DNA of 64,000 bases from Hermatobates lingyangjiaoensis (lineage: Eukaryota > Arthropoda > Insecta > Hemiptera > Hermatobatidae), in the NCBI GenBank assembly GCA_026182355.1, contig JAPFBL010000523.1, positions 1 to 64,000 on the forward strand, written 5' to 3'. Of the stretch, positions 1-11,200 are shown piece by piece (within the stretch, counting starts at the first letter, position 1; every line of letters starts with the position of its first letter). The notes under the pieces are model-generated. The model was not told the origin of the DNA, searched no databases, and saw nothing but the letters and a program-made list of their open reading frames with translations. Both the position numbers and the translations under genes were made by a program.

Positions 1-738
1 ACCCATTAAATAAGGTAAACAAAATTAAGGTGCAAAAAGAAATGTAAGGGTATTGGTAACAACAAACAAGGGTTGAGTAAGAAAATGGATCTCACTAATT
101 TTAAATAGATTGGGGAAAAAATGGACAAAAGTTAGGTGACGGAAATAAGTAAATGCTAACGAAGGGGCTAGCAACATACGAGTTAGAGCCTATAGTAAAC
201 AATGGGATCTCACGGTAAGAGTTGTCTGTAGTAATAAGTATTTATGGGAGTTAAAAAGGTGAACTAATATAAGTTATGGTGGTAGCTGTTGCAATAAGTA
301 TTACATATACAAGTATTTATGGGACATAATGGTGTTGGTTGATAGGCAAGGAGATGAATTAAGAGCATATAAGTTAAGGATATTTAAGCAATAAGATTAC
401 ATTGCATTTAAGTATTTATTTGAGTTAAGGGTTATGTTAAGATAAGAAGATGGATGGATGGTTCTATATACTAATAAGATAGTTATAGCAATATAAATAC
501 TTATTGGAGGGTAAGGTCTTTCGGGGGGCGGGAGCCCACATTATATTTGTACAAATCCTTCAATTTATACTGACTTCGATTTGACTCCTCTAAACTAAAA
601 ATGTTGCCTTCTGCCTACAACTCTAACTCCAAATCTGCAACCCTATTGTCACTAGGAACATTTTTATAAAATAAGTATGATTTAAATAAATTGACAAATA
701 TATTTTGTTCCCGTTATATACATAAAGATTATAAATAA
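1..738. other. Unassigned non-coding DNA with degenerate short repeats
   Basis: No exon or recognisable element is visible. The phrase AAGTATTTATGGG and close variants recur several times between about 230 and 500, suggesting a degenerate short-period repeat. A G-rich/C-rich pair (GGGGGGCGGGAGCCC) occurs near 520. This may be an upstream intron of the NAGK gene, because the exons for its N-terminal 75 or so residues are not found here. Confidence 0.3.
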
Positions 739-1197
739 ACACTTTTTCTTCTTCTTGGAATTTGGTCAGGGTTAATATACGGAATCACCTTTTCGCCAAC
801 GTTTCGTCTTTATTTTAAGACATCCTCAGGGCTATAAATTAACAAAAAACAATGGAAATTTGTCATATCTAGTTTACAATCATCATAACAAATTCAAAAA
901 ACTTACTTACTCAAGGTTAGCTTCTAATACTGAACCAATTGGGTAAGCAAGTTTTCTGAATTTGTTATGATGATTGTAAAATAGTTTATTATGATGATAT
1001 TTTTGTATTGATACAAAATATATACTTTGTATATTTTGTAGTATTTTTGTTATGATGATTGATAATGACAAATGTTCATTGTTTTTTGTTAGTTTATAGC
1101 CCTGAGGATGTCTTAAAATAAAGACGAAACGTTGGCGAAAAGGTGGTTCCGTATATTAACCCTGACCAAATTCCAAGAAGAAAAAAAAAGTGTTTAT
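739..1197. mobile_element. Fold-back element, hammerhead-like family A (inverted pair)
   Basis: About 100-bp arms (739-846 and 1088-1197) are inverted copies separated by about 240 bp. Each arm carries the same structured motif, on the minus strand at 802-829 and on the plus strand at 1102-1129. The motif is CTGAGGA, T, helix GTCTT/AAGAC, GAA, palindrome ACGT, then T. GCC before it and GGC after it can pair. No coding sequence is seen. The form is that of two 5'-truncated retroelement ends joined head to head. Confidence 0.7.
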
Positions 1198-1792
1198 TAG
1201 TAATTTCTGTTCAAGAAAACAATACCTGATTATAAATAAAGATATAATGTAGTATTTGAAATGCTAATGACCAGTTCTTGAAAGGTTTCTGTTCACTAGT
1301 TTTTCCACCATCATGGACCTAATGAAAGATTTTACGGCATACAAAAAGAAAAAAAAACTTAATAAGAAATGGTTCTACTAGGGTGAAAGTGTGACCTCTT
1401 TCAGTTTTCTTTATAAAGACTTCAGTTCCTTCAATCGACCAAGGGAATTTATGTAATCTTTTTTTTTTTAAAGATTAGAAAAATGGGTCGCAACAATGAA
1501 GTGTTTCCTATGTGTATCACTTCGCAGACCCCTGCCAGCTTACTTATATTTATATTTTATTCGTTCTACTTAGCAAAATTAATCATGAAACAATTTATGT
1601 GCGAATGTGGAAAAAAACAATCCGGTGGAAAAACAAAACACTGACATAAAATCTAAGATTTATGTCATCTCTGTAGGTTTTGCAAAAAACACGTGAAATA
1701 AAAATCAGCGACTATACCGCAGTAAGATGTCAGAAAAATGACTATAAGATCTTTTAACAAAAAGAAATATAGTCACTGATACTCCAACGTCT

Positions 1793-1938
1793 TATTATGA
1801 TGATATTTTTGTATTGATACAAAATATATACTTTGTATATTTTGTATTATTTTTTTTATGATGGTTGATAATGACAAATGTTCATTGTTTTTTGTTAGTT
1901 TGTAGCCCTGAGGATGTCTTAAAATAAAGACGAAACTT
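1793..1938 (+). repeat. Partial direct copy of the family A right half
   Basis: This repeats the spacer and right-arm sequence of the preceding fold-back (about 985-1130), including CTGAGGA and the GTCTT/AAGAC helix, but breaks off after GAAAC. It is either a truncated second insertion or a local duplication. Confidence 0.65.
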
Positions 1939-1957
1939 GGTATTGATACTCCAATAC

Positions 1958-2125
1958 CAGTGAGACTGTGACGAATGCCACTTGTTTTAGTTGAAAGATC
2001 TTAGTATTTTTTCTGATTTTTTAAATGTGGTTTAGGCGCTGATTTCGACGAAAACGTCAGAGTGTCAGTGAAACTCTGACGAATACCACTTGTTTTAGTT
2101 GAAAGTTCTTAATATTTTTTCTGAT
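1958..2125 (+). repeat. Two tandem family H-like motif copies
   Basis: Two related segments about 105 bp apart (from about 1958 and about 2066) both read CTGTGACGAA or CTCTGACGAA, followed by a CCACTTGTTTTAG loop and TTGAAAG. They resemble the motif at 8789-8817 but the helix II arms are damaged. Confidence 0.5.
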
Positions 2126-2157
2126 TTTCTTAATGGGGTTGATATATATATATATAT

Positions 2158-2440
2158 TATATATGTTTCGTTGAACAATATGCCAAGTCTAGTTGGATTA
2201 ATTTATCTGGTGGCGTTTTCCAAACTACAGAACAGTTTCCTGTTGCTCTATCCAGTTTTGTAGAGTATATTTCAAATTATTATTTATAACAATTGGAATC
2301 TAATTTTCATTTAGGAAAATTTGAAATAAACACTACAAAATAGTATAGAACAAGAGGAAACTGTTTCGAAGACTGGAAAATACCACCAGAAAACCAACCT
2401 CAACTAGAGTTGGCATATTATTCAACAAAATATGTATTAG
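2158..2440. repeat. Fold-back repeat beside a TA array
   Basis: The left arm (TTTCGTTGAACAATATGCCAA and onward) recurs inverted near 2405-2437. Both arms contain a GAAACTGTTTC/CAGTTTCC-like segment. A short (TA)n lies immediately on the left at 2142-2158. No coding potential. Confidence 0.55.
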
Positions 2441-2475
2441 TGAGAGACTGCTAATATAAAGTTCACTAATATAAA

Positions 2476-2736
2476 TGAGCCGCTTATTTTGAAAGTGGCC
2501 TAATTCCATTTATGTTAAAATCGAGATATTTAAGGGTTTGAGTTTTACAAAATTTAAAAATATTGTCATTTTATTTATCAACTAATTTTTGTTATAAAAA
2601 TTCTTAGTAATTTTAAATAAATTTTGTACAATTTGCTGCAAAAGGTAAAGATAACGTAAAAATGTAATTATTTAAATAGCTAGCTAAATTTTTTTGGAAA
2701 ATGGAATTAGGCCACTTTCAAAATAAACGGCTCAAA
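2476..2736. mobile_element. MITE with about 35-bp terminal inverted repeats
   Basis: Both ends carry a near-perfect inverted repeat beginning TGAGCCG and ending in AATTCCAT, at about 2476-2511 and 2699-2736. The flanks show AATATAA on both sides, a likely 7-8 bp target-site duplication. The interior is AT-rich and non-coding. These features fit a small non-autonomous DNA transposon; superfamily not resolved. Confidence 0.65.
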
Positions 2737-2749
2737 TATAAGCGTGATT

Positions 2750-3075
2750 TTTTGAACACGACTGAATATTTTTCTCATGAACTTCATATAGATTTTTCGT
2801 TGTGAGAACAACGATTGAGGTGATCACTGATTATTGTCGACGCATATAAGATTATACTCTTCACCATATAAGATCACCCACTTCCTCCCCCCCCCCCCCT
2901 GATTTCGGTCTTGAAAATGATTCCAGATGCCAATCGAAACGTATCGACAAGAATCAGTGATCACCTTTACCGCTGTTCTCACAAAGAAAAATACATATGG
3001 AGGCAAATTGAAGTTCATGAGAAGAAACTCTATGAGAGGAAAAAAATATTCAGTTGTGTTGAAGAAATCATGCAT
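2750..3075. repeat. Fold-back repeat with a C13 run
   Basis: Inverted segments surround the axis near 2910: GGTGATCACTGAT at about 2819 pairs with ATCAGTGATCACC at about 2955, and outer segments (CATGAACTTCA / TGAAGTTCATG) continue the inversion. A run of 13 C lies at about 2888. Short reading frames over the region are palindrome by-products. A segment near 3000-3100 reads as KLKFMRRNSM...EELLPKY, which may be a weak PLE N-terminal remnant. Confidence 0.5.
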
Positions 3076-4399
3076 GTCAGAAGAACTGCTACCAAAATAT
3101 AATAATTTATATATCACAATTGTGAAGGGGAAAACACAAGGATGAAAAAAAAAATAAAAAAGACCTTTCAATTTATGTCATCAGAGAGCATCAACAAAGA
3201 AATTAATTCTCTTTATTTGTAATTTATTTCATTTATTCTTTTTATTTAGTCCTTTTGGTTATTCGTTGCTCTATATATAAAAGTTCAGAAATAAACTTCA
3301 GAAACAAACAATTGAAACACACTCAGGGATATCTTTCAATTGTTTTCCCCCAACTTTATTTCTGAAATTTTATTGTCCGATTTGGGATCATTTTTAAATT
3401 TGTAATTGATATATACATAGGATTGTCACGATAAACACAGGTGATTCCGTAAGCAAATAAATCAATCAATGATATGTATCAAATGAATAAGTTTGAAGGA
3501 GGTCTAAGGCCTTTTGCAAAAGCAATCAAAAGATCTTGTTACTTTTTGATTTTTTCTTATATATTGTATTGATTTCTTTGATATATGCATATGTATATTG
3601 TTATTGTTGTTTCGTCAAATGTACTCTATTGTTAGGGTGCTTGTCATTAGTGCTAAAGATTTTAGGTTTGAATCTTCTCCATGAACCTAGATATTTCTAT
3701 GTGTGAGTTGTAAAACTTGGGCAGTCCATCTCTTTGGAACGTTTAAAACGTAATCCAAAATAAGTTAATTTTTAAGTAGAGCGAAATATGCACTTCCTAT
3801 TTAGAATCATCTAAATAATACTGCTAAAAACATTAATGACAGTTTATTGTTTAAATTTAAAACGTTTAAAATTTTATTATAGTTTGGGTAGTCAGTTTTG
3901 TTTCCAACTATGCACACATGAAATTGTTTTTTAAAGTTTGTTTGAAGTATTTGATTGTTTACAATATCGCCTGACTAGTTGAAAAACCATACGCCGTTCA
4001 ATGACTAGGTTTAATCTGTTAATGCCCGCATGTTGAACTCTCTGAAGTTGTTTCAAATGTAACAATCTAGGTCATTCATTATTACCTTGGTTTTTGTTTA
4101 GTTCTTTCTTACTTTCTTTTAATTTTTTTTTAATAAGGTATTCAAATGCTCTTTCCTGCTTTTGAATACTTCAATGGGGTCTAATTCAAGGAACAGTTAT
4201 CAGTTGCCTCCTTTTTAACGTTGTATGGTCGATATTCTAAATGTATTGGTCGGCATCGTAGCTCTTCTATTATCTGGACAATTACTGCAATATTCCATAC
4301 CCTAGCCCACAACAGAACGGCAATAAAGCGATGGCCAAAACGATATCTGCATATACAATTAAAAGTAAAGAGGTGGTAGTACCATGACAATTCATAAAT

Positions 4400-4650
4400 A
4401 CTATTTTTCTTTATCGAAGTTTGGTCCAGCATCAAAAATATCTCAAATAACACCTTTTATCCAAAATTTCTTCTATATTTCTAGATATATTCTGGACTAC
4501 ATCAATATAAAATTTAAATTACAATAATTGTATTGATGTAACACTGAAGATTTGTAGAAGAAAAAAAGACGAAACGTTGGCTTAAAGGTGTTTTTTGAGA
4601 ATTTTTTAACACTGGACCAAACCTCGATAAGAATAGTGTACAATATATGT
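4400..4650. repeat. Degenerate inverted repeat, family D
   Basis: A left segment containing TTATCGAAGTTTGGTCCAGC and a right segment containing GGACCAAACCTCGATAAG are inverted copies. The right arm has AAGACGAAACGTTGGC at about 4566, a relic of the hammerhead-like 3' half. Related copies occur at about 10660-10740 and 18360-18545. Confidence 0.5.
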
Positions 4651-5072
4651 TGTCGATATAAGATAACTTTGAAATATATAGTGGTGTCATACACCACTAG
4701 TAAGGATACACTATATGTACTCTTTCACAACTCGGGTGTTTCAGGGTCTATTATAGAGTTGTTCTGGCTTTAAATCGGTGTTGTTGAAATAAAAATGCCA
4801 TAGCTTTCAATGTTTTGTTTAATTTTTAATTACTTCTTTTCTAATTTAATGATAAAATATATTTCAACTCTTGAAAATAAAGCACTTAATAAAGATTAAT
4901 CTTGGGTTGCTCATTCCAGTTTTAAATTAATCCTTTGAACCCATTGTTTGAAGTAATCTGCTACAAATAGATATTAATTTATTGAAAACTTAATTTATTA
5001 ATTTAGAAAAGTTATTTCTTGTATTTTTGTTTATCAATTATATATATGACATATAAATTAATTTTTGTTTAG

Positions 5073-6815
5073 TGCCTAAGTTTAAGTGGAGCTGGTGATG
5101 ACAAAGTTAACGAAGATTTTAAAAAGGATTTAATAAAGACCTTCCCTTCATTGACGACGGAATGTGTTATTTGTTCTGATGCTGTTGCTCCAGTTTACTC
5201 GGTCACTGATCAAGGTAAACTATTCCTAATTATATATGTGATGTTAATATCACACAACACAAACTAACTACAGTAATCCCTCACTTTTCGCGGATAATGG
5301 GGAACTGAAGACACCCGCGAAAAGCGAAAATCCCGGAATAATGGACGCGCCTTTAAATAAAAGCCTCTAAAGCTCAAACAACGACCTTTCCAACAGAAGA
5401 GAGAATCCTGACCTTACTCAATACTGTACGGCTTAGTAAATGTAAATGAAAAACAAAGAAAAAAATAAGAAATAATTAATAAAAAAAATTTACGTCTTTA
5501 CCGACTATAAAAGAGAAAGAGAGAGAGAATTATACCCTATGGGTGACGTGGTAAACAGGAAGTTGGGCGATATGAATTAGCCAATCAGATCAAAGGAAAC
5601 ATCTTTGGTTATTTTTTTATTAATTTCAACTTCTATTTTTTGATATTTTTATTGTGCTCTTGTTGCAATTGATTACGTTTTAATATTTTTCATTAATGTT
5701 TAGTCTTTATTGAATATTTTTTAATAGCTTTTATTAGCCTTTAATATTTTGACCCAGCATGTCACTGGTTGTTTGATATCTTTCTCGATCGTACAAGAAG
5801 AACCCTGTATATTTTCTTCTCTAATACTAACTACTGTACTTTTCCATTACGAGTTGTATTTTTTTTTATTTTTTACTGCAAATACAGTTGAATATATTTA
5901 TATTTTTTAATTTTTAGTTAACCCGCGAAAACTGAACCTTGAACTAGCGAGAGATTACTGTGTATTAATTCAGTCAGGAATAAAACCGACGGAAGAAACA
6001 ACAACGCACTATGCAATTTTGTCATTCGACATAATCAAAAAGGAGAAATAAACCTCTTGGAGTAAAGGCTTACCTCCTAGCGGATCACTTATCTTTTCTG
6101 CTAACAAAGTTTACCGATATATTATAACAGGTTTTTGTTGTTCCTTCTTGTATTTTCTGCCTGATATATATATATTGTTGAAATGTACCGCAGCTTCGGT
6201 ATTAACGACTTTTAAACTGAGCTGTTCCAGTCTCCTGGAATATATATATACACTTTTTCGATGAAAATACGATCCGAAATGGACAAATACAGTTCAATGT
6301 ATATAAAGAAACATAGAGAAATTAAAAACACAAACTTACAGTCTCTAATTTTCGGTTGAACCGTCTTCAGGAGAGATAAAGAAGGGAAATCAAGCGCACT
6401 GGTACAGAGACAGTTGGAGACCAACATTGTTGCCACATACGAGTAGGCGCCCGGTCACAGAGAATAAGGTAGACAAGAATCAATTTAAATTAAAGCTTAG
6501 TCCATAATTTTTAATTTTTATTTATTTATGTATCATTTCTTCTGTTCATCCCTCTTTTAATTCATCCTTATTATTTTATTTTATTTGTTTTTGTGTTTAC
6601 TGTTATTTTTCATATTTCTATTTTAATTTAAATTAATTCTTGTCTACCTTATTCTCTGTGACCGGGCGCGTATGTGGCAACAATGTTGGTCTCCAACTGT
6701 CTCTGTACCAGTGCGCTTGGTTTCCCTTCTTTATCTCTCCTGAAGATGGTTCAACCGAAAATTAGAGACTGTAGTTTGTGTTTTTAATTTATCTATGTTT
6801 TTTTTATGTACATTG

Positions 6816-6866
<51 letters not shown>

Positions 6867-8242
6867 CATATATATATATAAAAATTTAAATTACACAAAG
6901 CACGACACAGAAAAGAGAATACAAAGAAAACTTACAGAATTCAATATTTCGAACTGTTGTTCGTCATCAGGAGAGTAGACTAGTAGAGAGGACGAAGTGA
7001 GAGAGATCTCCCCACGTCGAAGAACGGAGCGCGAATGAAGAAATAAAGAGTCAACCGAAGAGAGCAGCACTAGCGTAAAAAAGGAGCTAGGCACTAAACG
7101 TCGGAGAACGGAGAAAGCAAAAACAATAGATAAAATTATAAAATTAAAAATTACAAAAAAGGAAATAATAAAAAAAATAAATAAATAAATAAATAAAATA
7201 AAAAATATATATAATAAAAAAAGGAAAAAAAATAATAATAAAATAAAAAAAATATATATATGAATATGAATATATAAGTTAAAAATAAAAGAAAAAACAA
7301 ATAAAAGTTAACGCTTCTGATTTAAACCGGGATCTGATCGGGCCCCCAATAACCATATGTGGGCCTCCTCAGACGCTCTTAATGTCAAACTACGGTCATC
7401 AGTGGTCACTAGCTTAATGATTTGAACAGAAAAGCAGTCATTAAAAGAAAGGTTATGGCTGTTGGCATGGATAGCTACAGGAAGCTGTTTGCGCTGACCG
7501 ACCGAAGCTCTATGGTTGTTCAAACGCTCATTGAGCTTGGTAGAAGTCATACCAATGTAGAATGCTCCACATTGTCTACAGTTCAGTCGGTAGACGCAAT
7601 TCCTGGATGAGCAGGAGGTGTTAGGTGGGACGCGGAAAGAGTTGGTTGGTGAGGAGAAGAAAGATGAAGGGTTAACTAAAGGACAGGTAAGGCAGAGGCG
7701 ACGGCCGCATTTCTCCATACCAGCACGCACCACCCCAATCCCAGGAGTTTCAAGGGATCTGTGGGAAAACAGGTTTCCTAAATTGGGAGGCTTTCTGAAG
7801 GACAGGCGAGGGGGTTTTCGGAAGACGGAGGAGGTGGAGGGGGAAGAGGACAAGAGAGGAAAAATGTCCTTGATGATATTCCCGATCCTATGGACCCCAG
7901 GAAAGAAAGTAGTTACGAGGAAGGGAGAACTGTTGGGTTCAGCGGCAGTCCTAGGAAGATATTGATTGGTGGCAGGTATTAAGCGTTTATCAACAAACCT
8001 GGGAGAGTAGCCCCGCTGGACGAATTTCTCCCTAAGTTTGTCGATATGACACTGTCGTTGATAGAGGTCACTGCAAATACGGTGTATGCGGATGGAGAGG
8101 GAACGTGGTAGGGACTTTTTTGTGTGGGATGGGTGACAACTATTGAAGTGTAGATATTGTTGGGCATTGGTAGGTTTTGTGTGTATGGAGGTGGTGAAGG
8201 TCCTGCCGCTTAGGGACACTACTACATCTAGGAAGGTTAAGG

Positions 8243-8273
<31 letters not shown>

Positions 8274-11200
8274 TATATAAATGATCAAACCACAATAAGA
8301 AATGGGAAAACAAGACTAAGATCTTTCAACCGTAACAAGCGGTCTTCGTCAGAGTCAAAAACCCAACTGAACACTAGATGCAGAAAACATCTGGTGAGGA
8401 GTTGAGAAGAGTGGGAGGGAAGAGTGGTATTTTAAAAGGGTGAAAGCACAAGAAAGGACTAATGTCCAGAAAGGGATGTTTGGGGAAACAAAGGAGTACA
8501 GTAAGAAAAAGTAAAAAACTATCCGCTAGCTGTCAACCCTCTTTGAAGAGGCTATTGCCCTCGTGACAAAAGTATCAAAGAGGCAATAGCCTCTTCAAAG
8601 AGGGTTGACAGCTAGCGGATAGTTTTTTACTTTTTCTTACTGTACTCCTTTGTTTCCCCAAACATCCCTTTCTGGACATTAGTCCTTTCCTGTGCTTTCA
8701 CCCTTTTAAAATACCACTCTTCCCTCCCACTCTTCTCAACTCCTCACCAGATGTTTTCTGCATCTAGTGTTCAGTTGGGTTTTTGACTCTGACGAAGACC
8801 GCTTGTTACGGTTGAAAGATCTTAGTCTTGTTTTCCCATTTCTTATTGTGGTTTGATCATTGATTGTTGTTTCACGTGTTTATGTGAAATCTTTTTATAT
8901 ATATATGTATATATATATAACAAAATTTCACATAAACACGTGAAATAACAATCAATGATCAAACCACAATATGAAAAAGGGAAAAAAGACTAAGATCATT
9001 CAACCGTAACAAGCGGTCTTCGTCAGAATCGAAAACCCAACTGACTGAGTTGATACTAATCAGTCAGAAGTCAGTTGGGTTTTATTCCAGGCACTAGAAG
9101 TTGTAATCCAAGACCTATTAAAAAATAACAGAAGAGCTATTATTATCGCTTGAAAAGGAATATTCGAGATTTATGGTAGAATAAGTGAGGCAATGCCGTC
9201 TGTTATATTTCTCAACTTTCAAGCATTAGTCATTTATTAATTTTTCCCATATCTGTTCTCTTAGGTGCAGTAGTTCTCATATCTGGTACGGGATCCAACT
9301 GTCTTCTGATTAATCGAGACAGGTCCGAATTCAACTGTGGTGGTTGGGGTCATTTCCTGGGAGATGAAGGGTCAGGTAAGTTTCTAATATTATTCACTAA
9401 TTACAATAATTCACATTTATATATAAGTTTTATTGAAACCGTAATATAAATGTGCGTAGTATATTAGATATGTGTGTTTCTTTGAAAAGCATATGGTAAC
9501 GTTATTAACTGTCCGCATACGAGTACTTACGAAGTACGTTGTTTTGGATATATACTTATCTTATGCATAATCAATTACGAATGTACAGTTAGTGAGCTAA
9601 ATAATATATAATTATTTCGCTAACTAACTGTATGTTTATATATGGTTATATATAAACTACAGTTTTATATATATATATATATTGATAAAAGTATCGACCG
9701 TGGAATAGAAACAAAACTTAAGTTTATCGGGACTCGGTCAGTTCCTCAGGTTCAAATTAAACTATCATTGCCAACGTTTCGGTCTTTATTTAAAACCTTT
9801 TTTATAGGCAGAAGTATAAATTTTGAAACAGAAACACTAAGTATTACATTACAAACTATTTTAAAAAGAAAAATAGTATGTGGATTTTAACAACAACTGT
9901 AGTTTGAATGAATATGTGACAGTGAACTGAAACCTTGCTTGGTTATTTCAGACCAAGCATTAAGTATACTTTGATATTTAGTTTTCATGGCAGTATAAAA
10001 GGAAAATCCGGTTTTACATAATTAGGTAATGGGAAGTGGCAGCAATGTGTGAAGTGCTATTTTTACAATCGAAAGAAATTCGGGAATCAGATAACTCCAA
10101 AAACTGACTAGTGAATCATCTTATATATGAATAAAATTTTGGCCACTTCTACTTATGTATAGAAGTATTATTCGGTTTCATGATTCACAAGAGACACAGA
10201 ATAAATCCATACCTACAAAAAAAAATTAGAAAAATGTTTTCCCTAAATGTTTCTCGCGGAACCCCAGACAGTCCATTAAGGAACCCACTTTGGGAATCTC
10301 TGCTATAATCTGACTAATGCTATAATAATAAACCCATTATGAAATAGAGGTTTTTTGTTTATGTTTTTGTAGCTTTCTGGATATCTCGGCTGGCAATAAA
10401 AATCCATTTTGATGCAGTTGACAAACTTCAACCAGCACCTCATAGTTATTCAACAGAAGCAGTGTGGGAAAGTTTTCAACAATATTTAGAAATCAAAGAA
10501 AGGTAAGTTCATTGTAACTAATCTATATTGTACTTATTTTTATTTATGATTCGAGTATTTTTCCTCGAAACATTTTCAGCGTTAAGATTTTTTTTTATAA
10601 AAATAAAACATTTTTCTTATTGTAAAAACTTTTCTTTATGTTATTGTAATTAAATTCTGTATTGATGTCTATAAATAAAGACGAAACGTCGGCTTAAAAG
10701 TATTGTATTGTTTGAAGCTAGTCTAAACCTCGATAAAAAAGAAAAAATAATATATATATATATATGAATTAAACACCACAATAAATAAATATATATTAAT
10801 TAAAATGCTCTAAGGCCTTTCGTTACAACATCATCAGAGAGCTAAATGAGCCAAACTAAAAATATAATAACAAGTTAACCTGGTTGATGAAGTCTTCAGG
10901 ATTGCTGGCATCCCCGTCTGAATTTAATGTTCCTAAACTTGAAGGAGTCTTGATCTGCTTACTTATTTCCTTTATTAATATTTCATCTAGTTTGTAAAGT
11001 CCCGGACTATTGTTCCTTAAATTTTCATAGAAGTTTTTTATGAGTGCACTTTTAATAATATTTCTCCTCCTTTCTGAAGGTACTAATTCCTTTGCTTCAC
11101 TCCAATTTATGATATGATTTTTGTTAAAATAACAATATTAACATTAACTTGTTAATGTTAATAATAAGGGGGAGGAAAAAGATAGTTATGTATAAAGGAT

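Noticed and set aside
4181..4453. 90-residue minus-strand frame
   Set aside because: No recognisable motif, and it overlaps the family D inverted repeat.
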